From contig UQID01000034.1 of assembly GCA_900541045.1 (NCBI GenBank), positions 1 to 13,324 on the forward strand: a stretch of DNA of 13,324 bases, given 5' to 3'. The DNA comes from an uncultured Collinsella sp. GTDB lineage: Bacteria; Actinomycetota; Coriobacteriia; Coriobacteriales; Coriobacteriaceae. Below, piece by piece: positions 1-6,585 of the stretch; positions within the stretch are counted from its first letter, which is position 1; each line of letters starts with the position of its first letter. The notes under the pieces were generated by a model that saw only the letters and a program-made list of their open reading frames with translations, did no database searches and was not told the origin of the DNA. The position numbers were made by a program, and so were the translations under genes.

Positions 1-74
1 TGAGCTGCCATCTCGAGCACGTCCGCAACCACCCGCTCACCACGCGTCGCTACTATCACCAGATGAACTACTAA
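1..74 (+). CDS. C-terminal end of an unidentified protein (partial)
   Basis: The last 23 codons of a gene that begins outside the window. The reading frame entered at base 3 is open to a TAA at 72-74 and ends in a basic, tyrosine-rich tail (TTRRYYHQMNY). A good intrinsic terminator follows 21 bp later, which supports a real gene end. Too little is present to name the product. Its position just before a PTS permease remnant makes a sugar-use gene possible, but that is a guess. Confidence 0.55.
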   Translation, partial: SCHLEHVRNHPLTTRRYYHQMNY

Positions 75-95
75 TCCTTTCAAATTGCTGCTGTT

Positions 96-142
96 GCCTG
101 CAGGCGAGCTGTTCTGAACGTCTCGCCTGCAGGCTTATTTTT
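96..142 (+). terminator. Intrinsic terminator after the upstream gene
   Basis: A perfect 13-bp stem (GCCTGCAGGCGAG at 96-108 with its complement at 122-134) has a 13-nt loop and is followed by TTATTTTT. It ends the upstream transcript and almost touches the first recognisable codons of the PTS remnant, so that remnant has no room for a promoter of its own. Confidence 0.85.
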
Positions 143-850
143 GGGGTTAATCAGAATAGTTGCCCAGTACCTCCTAGTTGCGCTGGTCGCATTATGGCGT
201 CTATGGACGAGCAAGCATTTGGCATTACGATGCTTGGTCGTCCGCTGTTTACGAGCCTGTTTGTCGGCTTGATCCTTGGTGATGTCCAGCAGGGAGTTAT
301 CGTCGGCGCTGCTTTGGAGTCCATGTTCTTGGGCGCCATCATGGTCGGCGCGGCGGTTCCTCCCGAGGTCTATGCCTCCGGCGTGCTTGGCTGCACGTTT
401 GCCGTCATTACGGGTACGGGCACGGCAACTGCCGTCGCGCTCGCCCTTCCCGTCTCCGTCTTCCTTCTCTACTCCGTGATTAACTTTGCAACGCGTATCG
501 TCGCAGCCCATTTGGGTTACGACCTGGGAACCAAGTTTTTGCAGCAGTCCGAAGAGAACAACCTTATGTCTCGCATGACGCATGCTGCCGGTGTCCTCGG
601 AATGACCGTTATCGGCGCCATGATTGCGGCACAGGTCTCCCTGTCCACTGCTTTGACCTTTGACGTGGGTGGTTCGGAGATTGTCCTGCAGGATCTGTTC
701 GATTCGATCTTCCCTGGCCTTCTGCCCCTGCTGGCAACGTTCGCTTGCGTTGCCCTGTACAAAAAGGGTGTCAAGACCATTTGGATTATTATTGGCATCT
801 TCGCGATCTGCATCATCGGAACGGGCTTGGGAGTGTTCGCGGCGGCGTAA
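141..850 (+). pseudogene. Mannose-family PTS permease remnant: EIIC N-half fused to EIID C-third
   Basis: The open frame from the ATG at 194 gives 218 residues. Residues 1-105 read as a mannose/GalNAc-family EIIC, with the signatures GRPLF, GLILGDVQQGVIVGAALE, GAAVPPEV and TATAVALALPVS. From about residue 108 (YDLGTKFLQ) it reads instead as the C-terminal third of an EIID, with ITEGAS-like MTHAAGVLGM, then LSTALTFDVGGSEIVLQDL, DSIFPGLLPLL and two final membrane segments. Normal EIIC and EIID are separate proteins of roughly 260-280 residues, so the middle of the pair is missing and an in-frame join lies near nt 500-520. Upstream, another frame (from about 159) encodes VAQYLLVALVALW, which belongs directly before ASMDEQ. 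Restoring one G near 195-198 (TGGCG to TGGGCG) makes the N-terminus continuous, so a 1-bp deletion also breaks the gene. No Shine-Dalgarno or plausible start precedes it. Transport activity is very unlikely. The family assignment is confident; the original sugar cannot be told. Confidence 0.85.
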
Positions 851-895
851 TGTTGACTGCTATGCTCGCGCGTTGGATAACTAACTGTCCGTTTG

Positions 896-931
896 AAAAC
901 GGGGTTCGGCGTACGGCCGGCCCCGTTTTTT
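896..931 (+). terminator. Intrinsic terminator after the PTS remnant
   Basis: AAAACGGGG at 896-904 pairs with CCCCGTTTT at 921-929, giving a 9-bp stem with a GC-rich loop that can fold further, followed by a T run to 931. It is presumably the original terminator of the PTS operon. Confidence 0.85.
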
Positions 932-983
932 GTTTGAGGGATTTTCCGACCGTCCAAAAAACCACGCTCGTCCATCACTCACG

Positions 984-1058
984 TATCTCTCATCTCTCAT
1001 TCGTCACTAATACGAGAGATAACAGAAAGACGAGAGATAAATATGAGAGATAACTGAG
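984..1058. repeat. Operator-like array A of GAGAGATAA sites
   Basis: Forward sites of consensus AYGAGAGATAA lie at 1012-1023, 1030-1041 and 1043-1054. Inverted sites (TATCTCTCAT type) lie at 984-993 and 992-1000. The 75-bp block recurs at 1149-1223 with about 11 mismatches by hand count, and the site spacing (18 then 13 bp) is identical. Such arrays upstream of a DNA-binding regulator are best read as its operators, by inference. Confidence 0.75.
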
Positions 1059-1099
1059 CAGAAAAGAGACAAGCAATCATGGTATTGTCTCAATACTGA

Positions 1100-1128
1100 T
1101 TGTTCTACCAGCAAAAACATGTTTAAAT
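1100..1128 (+). promoter_or_regulatory. Possible promoter between the two operator arrays
   Basis: TTGTTC at 1100-1105 and TTAAAT at 1123-1128 are separated by 17 bp. Both hexamers are imperfect (about 4 of 6 matches each), so the call is weak. Its position between arrays A and B would suit repression or looping by a protein that binds both arrays. Confidence 0.35.
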
Positions 1129-1148
1129 GAAACAGACGGCAGACATCT

Positions 1149-1223
1149 TATCTTTCATCTCTCACTTATCTCTAATATGAGAGATAGCAGTAAGATGAGA
1201 GATAATTACGAGAGATAACTGAG
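1149..1223. repeat. Operator-like array B of GAGAGATAA sites
   Basis: This is the second copy of the 75-bp array. Forward sites lie at 1177-1188, 1195-1206 and 1208-1219, and inverted sites near 1148-1158, 1157-1164 and 1166-1176. It ends with the same GAGAGATAACTGAG as array A and stops 57 bp before the regulator's start codon, so it would lie in the 5' leader if the promoter at 1100-1128 is right. Confidence 0.75.
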
Positions 1224-1280
1224 AGACGAAGGAAATCTATTCGCGGCATTCTCCGCCGGGCCGAGCGAAGGGACGTGCAG

Positions 1281-2756
1281 ATGAACGAAAACGAGCTGAC
1301 CGGTCTGCTCGAGTCTTTAAGGCGCATGGGCTCGGACGATCTTAACGTCGAGGTCAAGGAGAGCGCCACGACGCTTTCCCGCGACGTATGGGAAACAGTT
1401 AGCGCATTCGCGAATACCGCTGGCGGAATTATCGTGCTCGGCGTGAGCGAGCGCGCGGGCTTTGTCCCGGTTGAGAACTTTGAGACCGAGAAGGTGCTCA
1501 ACCAATTCGTAGCGGGCATGGGTGATGCCGGCGGTCGCGGAAAACTGGCCAATCCGCCCAAATACACCATTGAACGCGTGGAGCTCCAGGGCACCGTGGT
1601 TCTGGTCATCACGATTGAGGAGCTCGACCCGTCGAGCAAGCCTTGTTATGTCATAGAGCGGGGCGTTCAAGGCGGCAGCTACAAACGCATCGATGACAAA
1701 GATGTCCCGCTTTCGTCGACTGAGGTCCTGTCCTTGTCATCATATGAACGGACGAGCTCCAGTGATCGCGATGCAGTGCCCGGTGCGGTCGCAGGCGATC
1801 TTGACGAGGCCCTGGTCGACCGCACGATAGAGCGTGCTTTCTCACTGACACCCCGTGCGATGCGCGGCGCGCCGGACAAGAAAACGAAGCTGGAGCGCCT
1901 GAATTTCCTCGACTCCCAGGGCAATGTTACTAAGGCCGGGCTCCTGGCTGCGGGTGCCTATCCTCAGCAGTTCTATCCCAAGCTCTTTATCGATGTGGCG
2001 GTCTATGCCGGAACGCAGAAGGGCACGGCGGGGTCGTTGAGGTTCATGGACCGTACGATCTGCGAGGGGACGTTGGGTGAAATGATCTCGGATGCCGTCG
2101 CGGCGGTCGCCAAGAATTTACGACGAACCTCGATGATCAAAGGCGTCTCGCGTGTCGACTCGCTGGAGATTCCCGAGGAGGTCCTGCGCGAGGCAATCGC
2201 CAACGCCGTAATCCACCGAGAATACGGAGACCGGTTCTGTGGGCAGTCGATCGCTGTTGACGTCTTTGATGACCGTATCGAAGTGACGAATCCTGGCGGC
2301 CTTTACGGGGGAAAGACTCGCGAGAACTTGTTTGACGGCAGCTCCCGATGTCGCAATGCGACGCTTGTGAAGCTCGTGTCGCTTGTCCCATTGCCCGACG
2401 GCGCGGGCTCTCCTGCCGAGGGCAACGGATCGGGCATTCCAATGATGCTCGATGCCATGCGTGCGCACGGTCTGGCTGAGCCATTGTTTTGCCCGGGTTT
2501 CGACCGGTTTAAGGTTGTCCTCTACCGAGCGAAGGTTGAGCAAATCGATCATGGCGGGGACTTAATTGTGGCGGCACTCAAGCGCAACGGCGAACTGGGA
2601 ACACGTGAACTGGCAGAATGCACGGGACTCACCGTCTCCCAGGTTAGGACGCGCGTCAATGCGCTCATCGCACGGGGCGAGCTTGAACCTACGGCGTCGG
2701 CGACGAGCCGCAACCGCAAGTACCGGCTGACGGAGCGCGCGGGGCAGCTGCACTAG
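1281..2756 (+). CDS. AlbA_2 / GHKL ATPase-like / winged-helix transcriptional regulator
   Basis: A 491-residue protein of the COG2865-type family (predicted transcriptional regulators). Residues about 10-140 are a Schlafen-type AlbA_2 domain, marked by LNVEVKESAT and AFANTAGGIIVLGV. Residues about 295-370 resemble a GHKL (HATPase_c_4) domain, with EEVLREAIANAVIHREY and VFDDRIEVTNPGGL. A C-terminal winged helix follows from about residue 427 (ELGTRELAECTGLTVSQVRTRVNALIARGEL). The ATG at 1281 is chosen because GAAGGG (1267-1272) sits 8 nt before it; the GTG at 1275 would be too close. It is preceded by two arrays of direct and inverted GAGAGATAA sites, so autoregulation is likely. It appears monocistronic. 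The domains are clear; its targets and any signal are unknown. Confidence 0.85.
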   Translation: MNENELTGLLESLRRMGSDDLNVEVKESATTLSRDVWETVSAFANTAGGIIVLGVSERAGFVPVENFETEKVLNQFVAGMGDAGGRGKLANPPKYTIERVELQGTVVLVITIEELDPSSKPCYVIERGVQGGSYKRIDDKDVPLSSTEVLSLSSYERTSSSDRDAVPGAVAGDLDEALVDRTIERAFSLTPRAMRGAPDKKTKLERLNFLDSQGNVTKAGLLAAGAYPQQFYPKLFIDVAVYAGTQKGTAGSLRFMDRTICEGTLGEMISDAVAAVAKNLRRTSMIKGVSRVDSLEIPEEVLREAIANAVIHREYGDRFCGQSIAVDVFDDRIEVTNPGGLYGGKTRENLFDGSSRCRNATLVKLVSLVPLPDGAGSPAEGNGSGIPMMLDAMRAHGLAEPLFCPGFDRFKVVLYRAKVEQIDHGGDLIVAALKRNGELGTRELAECTGLTVSQVRTRVNALIARGELEPTASATSRNRKYRLTERAGQLH

Positions 2757-2766
2757 TGGCTGCCCC
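2741..2766 (+). terminator. Hairpin across the regulator's stop codon
   Basis: GGGGCAGC at 2741-2748 pairs with GCTGCCCC at 2759-2766 around the TAG at 2754-2756. The 10-nt loop contains CACTAGTG. No T run follows, so this is at best a weak or factor-assisted terminator. Confidence 0.35.
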
Positions 2767-2798
2767 GCCTCACATCCTGCCATTTCACGCGCTGCACA

Positions 2799-2826
2799 TC
2801 GAAACCTGCGGCAAAGCAGTTACAAT
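2799..2826 (+). promoter_or_regulatory. Possible promoter of the PilZ operon
   Basis: TACAAT at 2821-2826 is a good -10 element. TCGAAA at 2799-2804 is a fair -35 element with 16-bp spacing. Together they would start transcription about 50 bases before the PilZ start codon. Confidence 0.45.
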
Positions 2827-2884
2827 AGCCCAATGTGCATCGCGCACGACGATGATATCGGCGCCCGCGACTAGGGGAGAATAC

Positions 2885-3550
2885 ATGGCAGAGCAACAGA
2901 TAACGCCGGGGACTAAGCTTCAGGTGGCATTCGACGTGCCCATGGGCCAAAAAACCGACTTCAACATGCTCGCCACGTACAAAGAGGACCTGGACGAGGC
3001 GTACTTTCTTATGAGCGCGCCCATGCTCGCCGGCAAGCCGCTCATCATGGACGAAAACCAAAAGCTGCTGCTGCAATACAAAGTGGGCGAGGAAACGTTC
3101 GTGCTCGCCGGCTACCCCGAGGCAGTCGAGAAAAAGGGCATCCGCACCTACTGGAAAATGCGCAAAGTCGCCGAGCAGCGCACCTTCGTTAAGCGCCGCG
3201 ACGAGCGTTTTAAGGTCGCCATGCGCCTGAACTACCAGCGCGACAACGCGCCGACCCCCGAGCCCGAGGACGCCATGACCATCGACGTCTCGGCCGGCGG
3301 TCTGGCTATCTACCTCAACGATTACCCCGACGTGGGCGAGGCCCTGGCCGTGCAAATGCCCACGATCCGTCTGCAGGGCGAGCGCCACGAGCTGCCCGAG
3401 CAGCTGGGCATCGTGTGCTGGGTGCGCCGCGCGCCTAAGGGCAGCCTGTACCGCAACGTCTGCGGCCTGCAGTTCCGTTACGCCGACGACATGGAGCGCG
3501 AGCTCGTCAAAGAATACGTCGGCTACATTCGCACCAAATATAAGATCTGA
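2885..3550 (+). CDS. PilZ-domain cyclic-di-GMP receptor, YcgR-like
   Basis: A cytoplasmic protein of 221 residues with a YcgR-like layout: a beta-rich N-terminal domain (about residues 10-95) and then a PilZ domain (about 100-218). Both cyclic-di-GMP contact motifs are intact: RxxxR as RRDER at residues 104-108, and DxSxxG as DVSAGG at 134-139. Cyclic-di-GMP binding is therefore very likely. The ATG at 2885 is chosen because AGGGGAG (2873-2879) sits 5 nt upstream; longer in-frame starts lack this and run through the promoter. The next gene starts 5 bp after the stop, so the two are probably co-transcribed. No flagellar gene is visible here, so a motility brake is not implied. The neighbours point to control of a surface structure (inference). 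Confidence 0.88.
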   Translation: MAEQQITPGTKLQVAFDVPMGQKTDFNMLATYKEDLDEAYFLMSAPMLAGKPLIMDENQKLLLQYKVGEETFVLAGYPEAVEKKGIRTYWKMRKVAEQRTFVKRRDERFKVAMRLNYQRDNAPTPEPEDAMTIDVSAGGLAIYLNDYPDVGEALAVQMPTIRLQGERHELPEQLGIVCWVRRAPKGSLYRNVCGLQFRYADDMERELVKEYVGYIRTKYKI

Positions 3551-3555
3551 TCGCC

Positions 3556-4701
3556 ATGGCTCTGTTCAAGCGTAACAACAGCAAAGATCAAGCTGCCGAG
3601 GATTTGGCCGAGGGCCAGGCCGGGGACCAGGTCGAGGACACATCGCAGGACGCACCCGGCGCCAATGCCGAGGACGCATCCGGCGAGGACTCCGTGCCCG
3701 AGCAGGCTCCCACCTCCCCCAAGCGCTTCGGCAAGCCCAAACGCAAGCCCAAGCGCGACCTCCGCGGCGTGGTGCGCATCGAGGAACTGGAGCAGGCACT
3801 GGCCGACCAGGACCTCGACGACATCGACCCCGACGCGGTCGTATCCATGTATATGCCCAAGCGCCGCATGGAACGCATCGGCGCGGCGCTGCTGCGCATG
3901 GACAAGCTGCAAAAGGCCCTCGTGGTGCTGGCGCTTGCCTTTGGCGTGCTGTTCGCCCTGTCGTTTATGCAGGAAAACATGGGCAACTTCACCATCAACC
4001 TCAACCGCCTGGAGCTGTTTCGCCGCGGCGTGGCCATTGCCGACAACGGCGACTTTAACAACGCCACCGCGCGCCTAGCCGCCGACGCCTTGGACAACGG
4101 CACCAATATCGCTGCCGAGGACCTGCCCGACAATCTGGACGACATCGACGGCAGCCACAACGGCAAAAACTACGTGGCGTACACCTTCTATATCCGCAAC
4201 GCCGGCAAGACCGATCTGGGCTACAGCGCCAAGCTCAAGGTGGTCAGCGCCAGCAAGGGCGTGGAGAAGGCCGCGCGCGTGAGGGTGTATCGCAACGGCG
4301 AGCCCACCACCTACGCGGCGGCAGCGACAGACGGCAACCCTGAGCCCAACACCGAGCCGTTTGCGTCCAAAGACGTGGTGACGACTATCAGCCACAAGAA
4401 CTTCCGCGTGGGCGATGTGGACAAGTACACCGTGGTCATTTGGCTGGATGGCGACGACCCGGAGTGCGTGGACAAGATTATTGGCGGCGCGGTGGAGTTC
4501 GGCTTCGACTTTGATTCCTCCGAGACCGACGATTCGAGCCTGTTCGTTAAGTTCGTGCAGGATATTACCGACACCCTGACCGGCAACGACCCCATTAGCG
4601 CGAGCGGCAACGAGGCGCCCGATTACTACAAGGAACACAACGTGACCTGGAGTAACCGTCGCAACCAAAAGAACTCGCCCGCAGGGGACGGGGACAAGTA
4701 G
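3556..4701 (+). CDS. Membrane-anchored surface protein with TasA/camelysin-like outer domain
   Basis: A 381-residue protein. Residues 1-118 are hydrophilic and cytoplasmic: an acidic stretch rich in D, E and Q, then a basic patch (KRFGKPKRKPKRD). One membrane helix lies at about 119-138 (KALVVLALAFGVLFALSF), followed by about 240 outer residues. The outer part contains YVAYTFYIRNAGKTDLGY and, at 291-304, YTVVIWLDGDDPEC. The latter closely resembles VRVYIWMEGTDADC in the secreted protein encoded at 6586-7545, so a shared beta-sandwich fold is likely. It follows the PilZ gene by 5 bp, with no clear Shine-Dalgarno site of its own, which suggests translational coupling. The cytoplasmic tail could take a signal from the PilZ protein, and the outer domain could anchor or nucleate related secreted subunits; both are inference. 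I know no named family for the whole protein. Confidence 0.75.
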   Translation: MALFKRNNSKDQAAEDLAEGQAGDQVEDTSQDAPGANAEDASGEDSVPEQAPTSPKRFGKPKRKPKRDLRGVVRIEELEQALADQDLDDIDPDAVVSMYMPKRRMERIGAALLRMDKLQKALVVLALAFGVLFALSFMQENMGNFTINLNRLELFRRGVAIADNGDFNNATARLAADALDNGTNIAAEDLPDNLDDIDGSHNGKNYVAYTFYIRNAGKTDLGYSAKLKVVSASKGVEKAARVRVYRNGEPTTYAAAATDGNPEPNTEPFASKDVVTTISHKNFRVGDVDKYTVVIWLDGDDPECVDKIIGGAVEFGFDFDSSETDDSSLFVKFVQDITDTLTGNDPISASGNEAPDYYKEHNVTWSNRRNQKNSPAGDGDK

Positions 4702-4708
4702 AACGAAC

Positions 4709-4748
4709 AAGCGCCGGGCCGGAATCGATTTTCCGGTCCGGCGCTTTT
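4709..4748. terminator. Intrinsic terminator between convergent genes
   Basis: A 16-bp stem (4709-4724 with 4731-4746, one G-T pair) with a 6-nt loop ends in TTTT on the plus strand. On the minus strand a weaker T-rich tract follows. It mainly ends the PilZ operon and may also end the converging gene. Confidence 0.85.
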
Positions 4749-4757
4749 GGTGACGGC

Positions 4758-5267
4758 TTATGCCGAGGTTTTGCCGCCGGAGGCGGTGGCGGCTGAGGCG
4801 CCGTCCAGCAAGAACAACCGCAGCGCGAGCTTGATTGCGTAGCCCGGCTTGACCTGCGCTGCGTTGCTCGTGCGTTCGTCCAGGTCGCCGCAGTAGGCGT
4901 AGAGGTCGCGGATGAGGTCCGCGCCCGAGAGCGTGAACATGTAGCCGGCGTCCGAAAGCGCGTTGGGCGCTGTAGGCAGCCCCGCAGCCGCACAAAAGCT
5001 CGCAAGGTCGGGACCCATGACGGTCTTGTAGTCGATCGCGGTGCCACGGTCCCGTGCGGCCTGCTCCTGCTTGCGGGTGTACGACAATGCCGCCGCCAGT
5101 ACAAAGCTGGGCGTGGGCGCATTGACGTCGTCGGTGGTGGCGACGAGCTTACCGGCCGCCTGCGTGACCAGCCAGGCGACTTCGCGCTGGCAGCGAACGG
5201 CCTTGCGCGTCACCGGCTTGATCGATCCGGCGGAAACGCTTCCCTTGGGTTGAGCGGTGGCAGCCAT
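4758..5267 (-). CDS. Hypothetical protein, 169 residues
   Basis: I do not recognise this family. The protein is mainly helical by appearance and has no signal peptide or membrane helix. Residues 20-40 (TRKAVRCQREVAWLVTQAAG) and 114-128 (SGADLIRDLYAYCGD) look like amphipathic helices, and the ends are rich in alanine and serine. The ATG at 5267 is chosen because GGGAGGG lies just upstream on the minus strand; the TTG at 5282 would include that site in the coding region. It converges on the PilZ operon across a shared terminator and diverges from the SipW-type surface gene. Codon use and the Shine-Dalgarno site support a real gene. No function is proposed. Confidence 0.7.
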   Translation of the reverse strand: MAATAQPKGSVSAGSIKPVTRKAVRCQREVAWLVTQAAGKLVATTDDVNAPTPSFVLAAALSYTRKQEQAARDRGTAIDYKTVMGPDLASFCAAAGLPTAPNALSDAGYMFTLSGADLIRDLYAYCGDLDERTSNAAQVKPGYAIKLALRLFLLDGASAATASGGKTSA

Positions 5268-5304
5268 GAGCCCTCCCAACAAAGAGCCTGTTTAGCAGGC
5301 AAAA

Positions 5305-5327
5305 GTGACACGTGCCACACCAATATA
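5305..5327 (-). promoter_or_regulatory. Possible promoter and palindrome for the 4758-5267 gene
   Basis: On the minus strand TATATT (5322-5327) could be a -10 element; no convincing -35 is seen. A 14-bp near-palindrome of form GTGNCACGTGNCAC (5305-5318) covers the expected transcription start, so it could be an operator. A small hairpin (GCCTG 5286-5290 with CAGGC 5296-5300) lies further into the leader. Confidence 0.35.
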
Positions 5328-5478
5328 GCAGTGGGGAAGGGCTGTAGTGAAGCTCGGCAGAGGGTGAATGTATGCGATGGCGTGGCACTGCGGCCGCAAG
5401 GCTTAAGGGGGACTTATGACTGCGCGGGAGAGAGATCAAATAAGGTAAACGATGTTCACATAGCACCACATATAACCC

Positions 5479-5663
5479 GAGGTAGACCTATGAATCTGCC
5501 GGAATGTAGGCTGCCGAAAACTCATAAGGAAATCGTAAGAATTGTGGTATTCTCAATTTCATGTCTAAAGGATGGGCAAGCAACATCCAACACGAAAGCG
5601 CGGGCTCCCCTTCCGGGCTTCTCGAGGGTCATCTGGGATGAATGGGGAAAGAAAGGGGTCCGC
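5479..5663 (+). promoter_or_regulatory. Leader region of the first SipW-type surface gene
   Basis: The 381-bp gap before the surface gene holds no separate gene on the plus strand. TTGTGG (5542-5547) and TCTAAA (5564-5569) with 16-bp spacing form a weak promoter candidate. GGATG/CATCC (near 5571-5588) could form a small hairpin. AAAGGGG (5652-5658) is the Shine-Dalgarno site, 5 nt before the ATG at 5664, and CCCCTT near 5606-5611 could pair with it. A second start-like site, GAGG (5479-5482) 7 nt before an ATG at 5490, is in the same frame with no stop before 5664. Confidence 0.35.
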
Positions 5664-6506
5664 ATGGATACCAAGGCATTAAAGAAGCAGATGGGCGCCG
5701 CCATCGCCATGGTCCTCGTGGCAGCCGTAGCCCTCGGCTCCGCCACGTTCGCATGGTTTGTTAGCAACAATAAGGTTACGGCGACGACTGCATCGGTTTC
5801 CGCTCAGTCGAACGCTCCGTTCCTGAAGATTGGTAAGGATACCGACGCTAAGCTTACGGATACTACTGCAACTCAGGTTGCGGGTACGAACGATAAGGTC
5901 GAGCTCTATCCGTCTCAGTGGAATCACGTGGTTGATACTAACACCTATCAGTTCGAGTCCGCTTACGCTTCTAAGGCAAGCGAATGGACGATGCTTGATG
6001 GCTCGCGCTTCGCTGTTGGTGGCGTTGAGGCAGCTCAACGTCCTGATTATGCTCTGAAGCAGTCTTTTAAGATCGGCACTACGGATGAAAAAGCCGGTTC
6101 GTTCCAGAACCTTAAGGTTGCCTCTGTAACGGTTAATGCTGGCGAGAATTCGAGTAGCCTTAAGAGTGCCATTTGCGTTCTCGTTAAATGCGGAGACCAG
6201 TGGGGGGTCTACAAAGAAACTGACAATGGCACTGAGCTGACCGCCTATGGCGATGGGACCACTATTGCCAACAATCTGACCGGTTCCGATACTTCCGTTA
6301 CGGATGCTCTTGTGGCCAAGATCGCTGCGGGAAAGTCCGTGGATGTTGACATTTATGTCTTCTACGATGGCTCGGCTTCTTCGGTCTTCTCCGATAACCT
6401 TGCCACTCTGAAGAACTGTGGCGTCACTGTTGCGTTCACTGCTACTCCGGTCAATACGGACGGCGGCGTTGTCAACGCCCCCAACGCGGTTCAGAAGTCC
6501 AATTAA
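5664..6506 (+). CDS. Secreted TasA/CalY-like protein with SipW-type signal peptide
   Basis: A 280-residue secreted protein. The N-terminus has a basic start (MDTKALKKQ), a hydrophobic core at about residues 11-27 and the typical ATFAWFVSNNKV end, as in signal peptides cut by SipW-type peptidases (TasA, CalY/camelysin families). The mature part is rich in threonine, serine and beta-strands. Near the C-terminus VDVDIYVFYDG (226-236) occupies the place of the YxxxIW(D/E)G strand in its neighbours. There is no LPXTG motif or C-terminal anchor, so it is probably released or assembled into fibres. The start at 5664 has a good Shine-Dalgarno site and places the signal peptide at the true N-terminus. 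Third codon positions use more T (GTT, GCT) than the PilZ operon, which suggests high expression. It is a paralogue of the next gene. Fibre formation is inferred from the family, not shown. Confidence 0.82.
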   Translation: MDTKALKKQMGAAIAMVLVAAVALGSATFAWFVSNNKVTATTASVSAQSNAPFLKIGKDTDAKLTDTTATQVAGTNDKVELYPSQWNHVVDTNTYQFESAYASKASEWTMLDGSRFAVGGVEAAQRPDYALKQSFKIGTTDEKAGSFQNLKVASVTVNAGENSSSLKSAICVLVKCGDQWGVYKETDNGTELTAYGDGTTIANNLTGSDTSVTDALVAKIAAGKSVDVDIYVFYDGSASSVFSDNLATLKNCGVTVAFTATPVNTDGGVVNAPNAVQKSN

Positions 6507-6529
6507 TCCCTAGGTGTTATTTGGGACCA

Positions 6530-6571
6530 AGCGGGCGCCCGGCTTATGCGCCGGGCGCCCGCTCTGTTTTT
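6530..6571 (+). terminator. Strong intrinsic terminator between the two surface genes
   Basis: A perfect 14-bp, nearly all-GC stem (AGCGGGCGCCCGGC at 6530-6543 with 6550-6563) has a 6-nt loop and is followed by CTGTTTTT. The next gene's Shine-Dalgarno site begins only a few bases later. The second gene therefore probably depends on read-through, unless a promoter lies inside the first gene. Confidence 0.92.
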
Positions 6572-6585
6572 GAAAGGAGGATCAC

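Noticed and set aside
2756..2884. Earlier start for the PilZ protein
   Set aside because: The extension covers the likely promoter and has no Shine-Dalgarno site, whereas ATG 2885 has AGGGGAG at the right distance.
5464..5663. Cyclic-di-GMP riboswitch in the surface gene leader
   Set aside because: The PilZ context made this attractive, but I could not find the conserved core of GEMM-I or c-di-GMP-II riboswitches.
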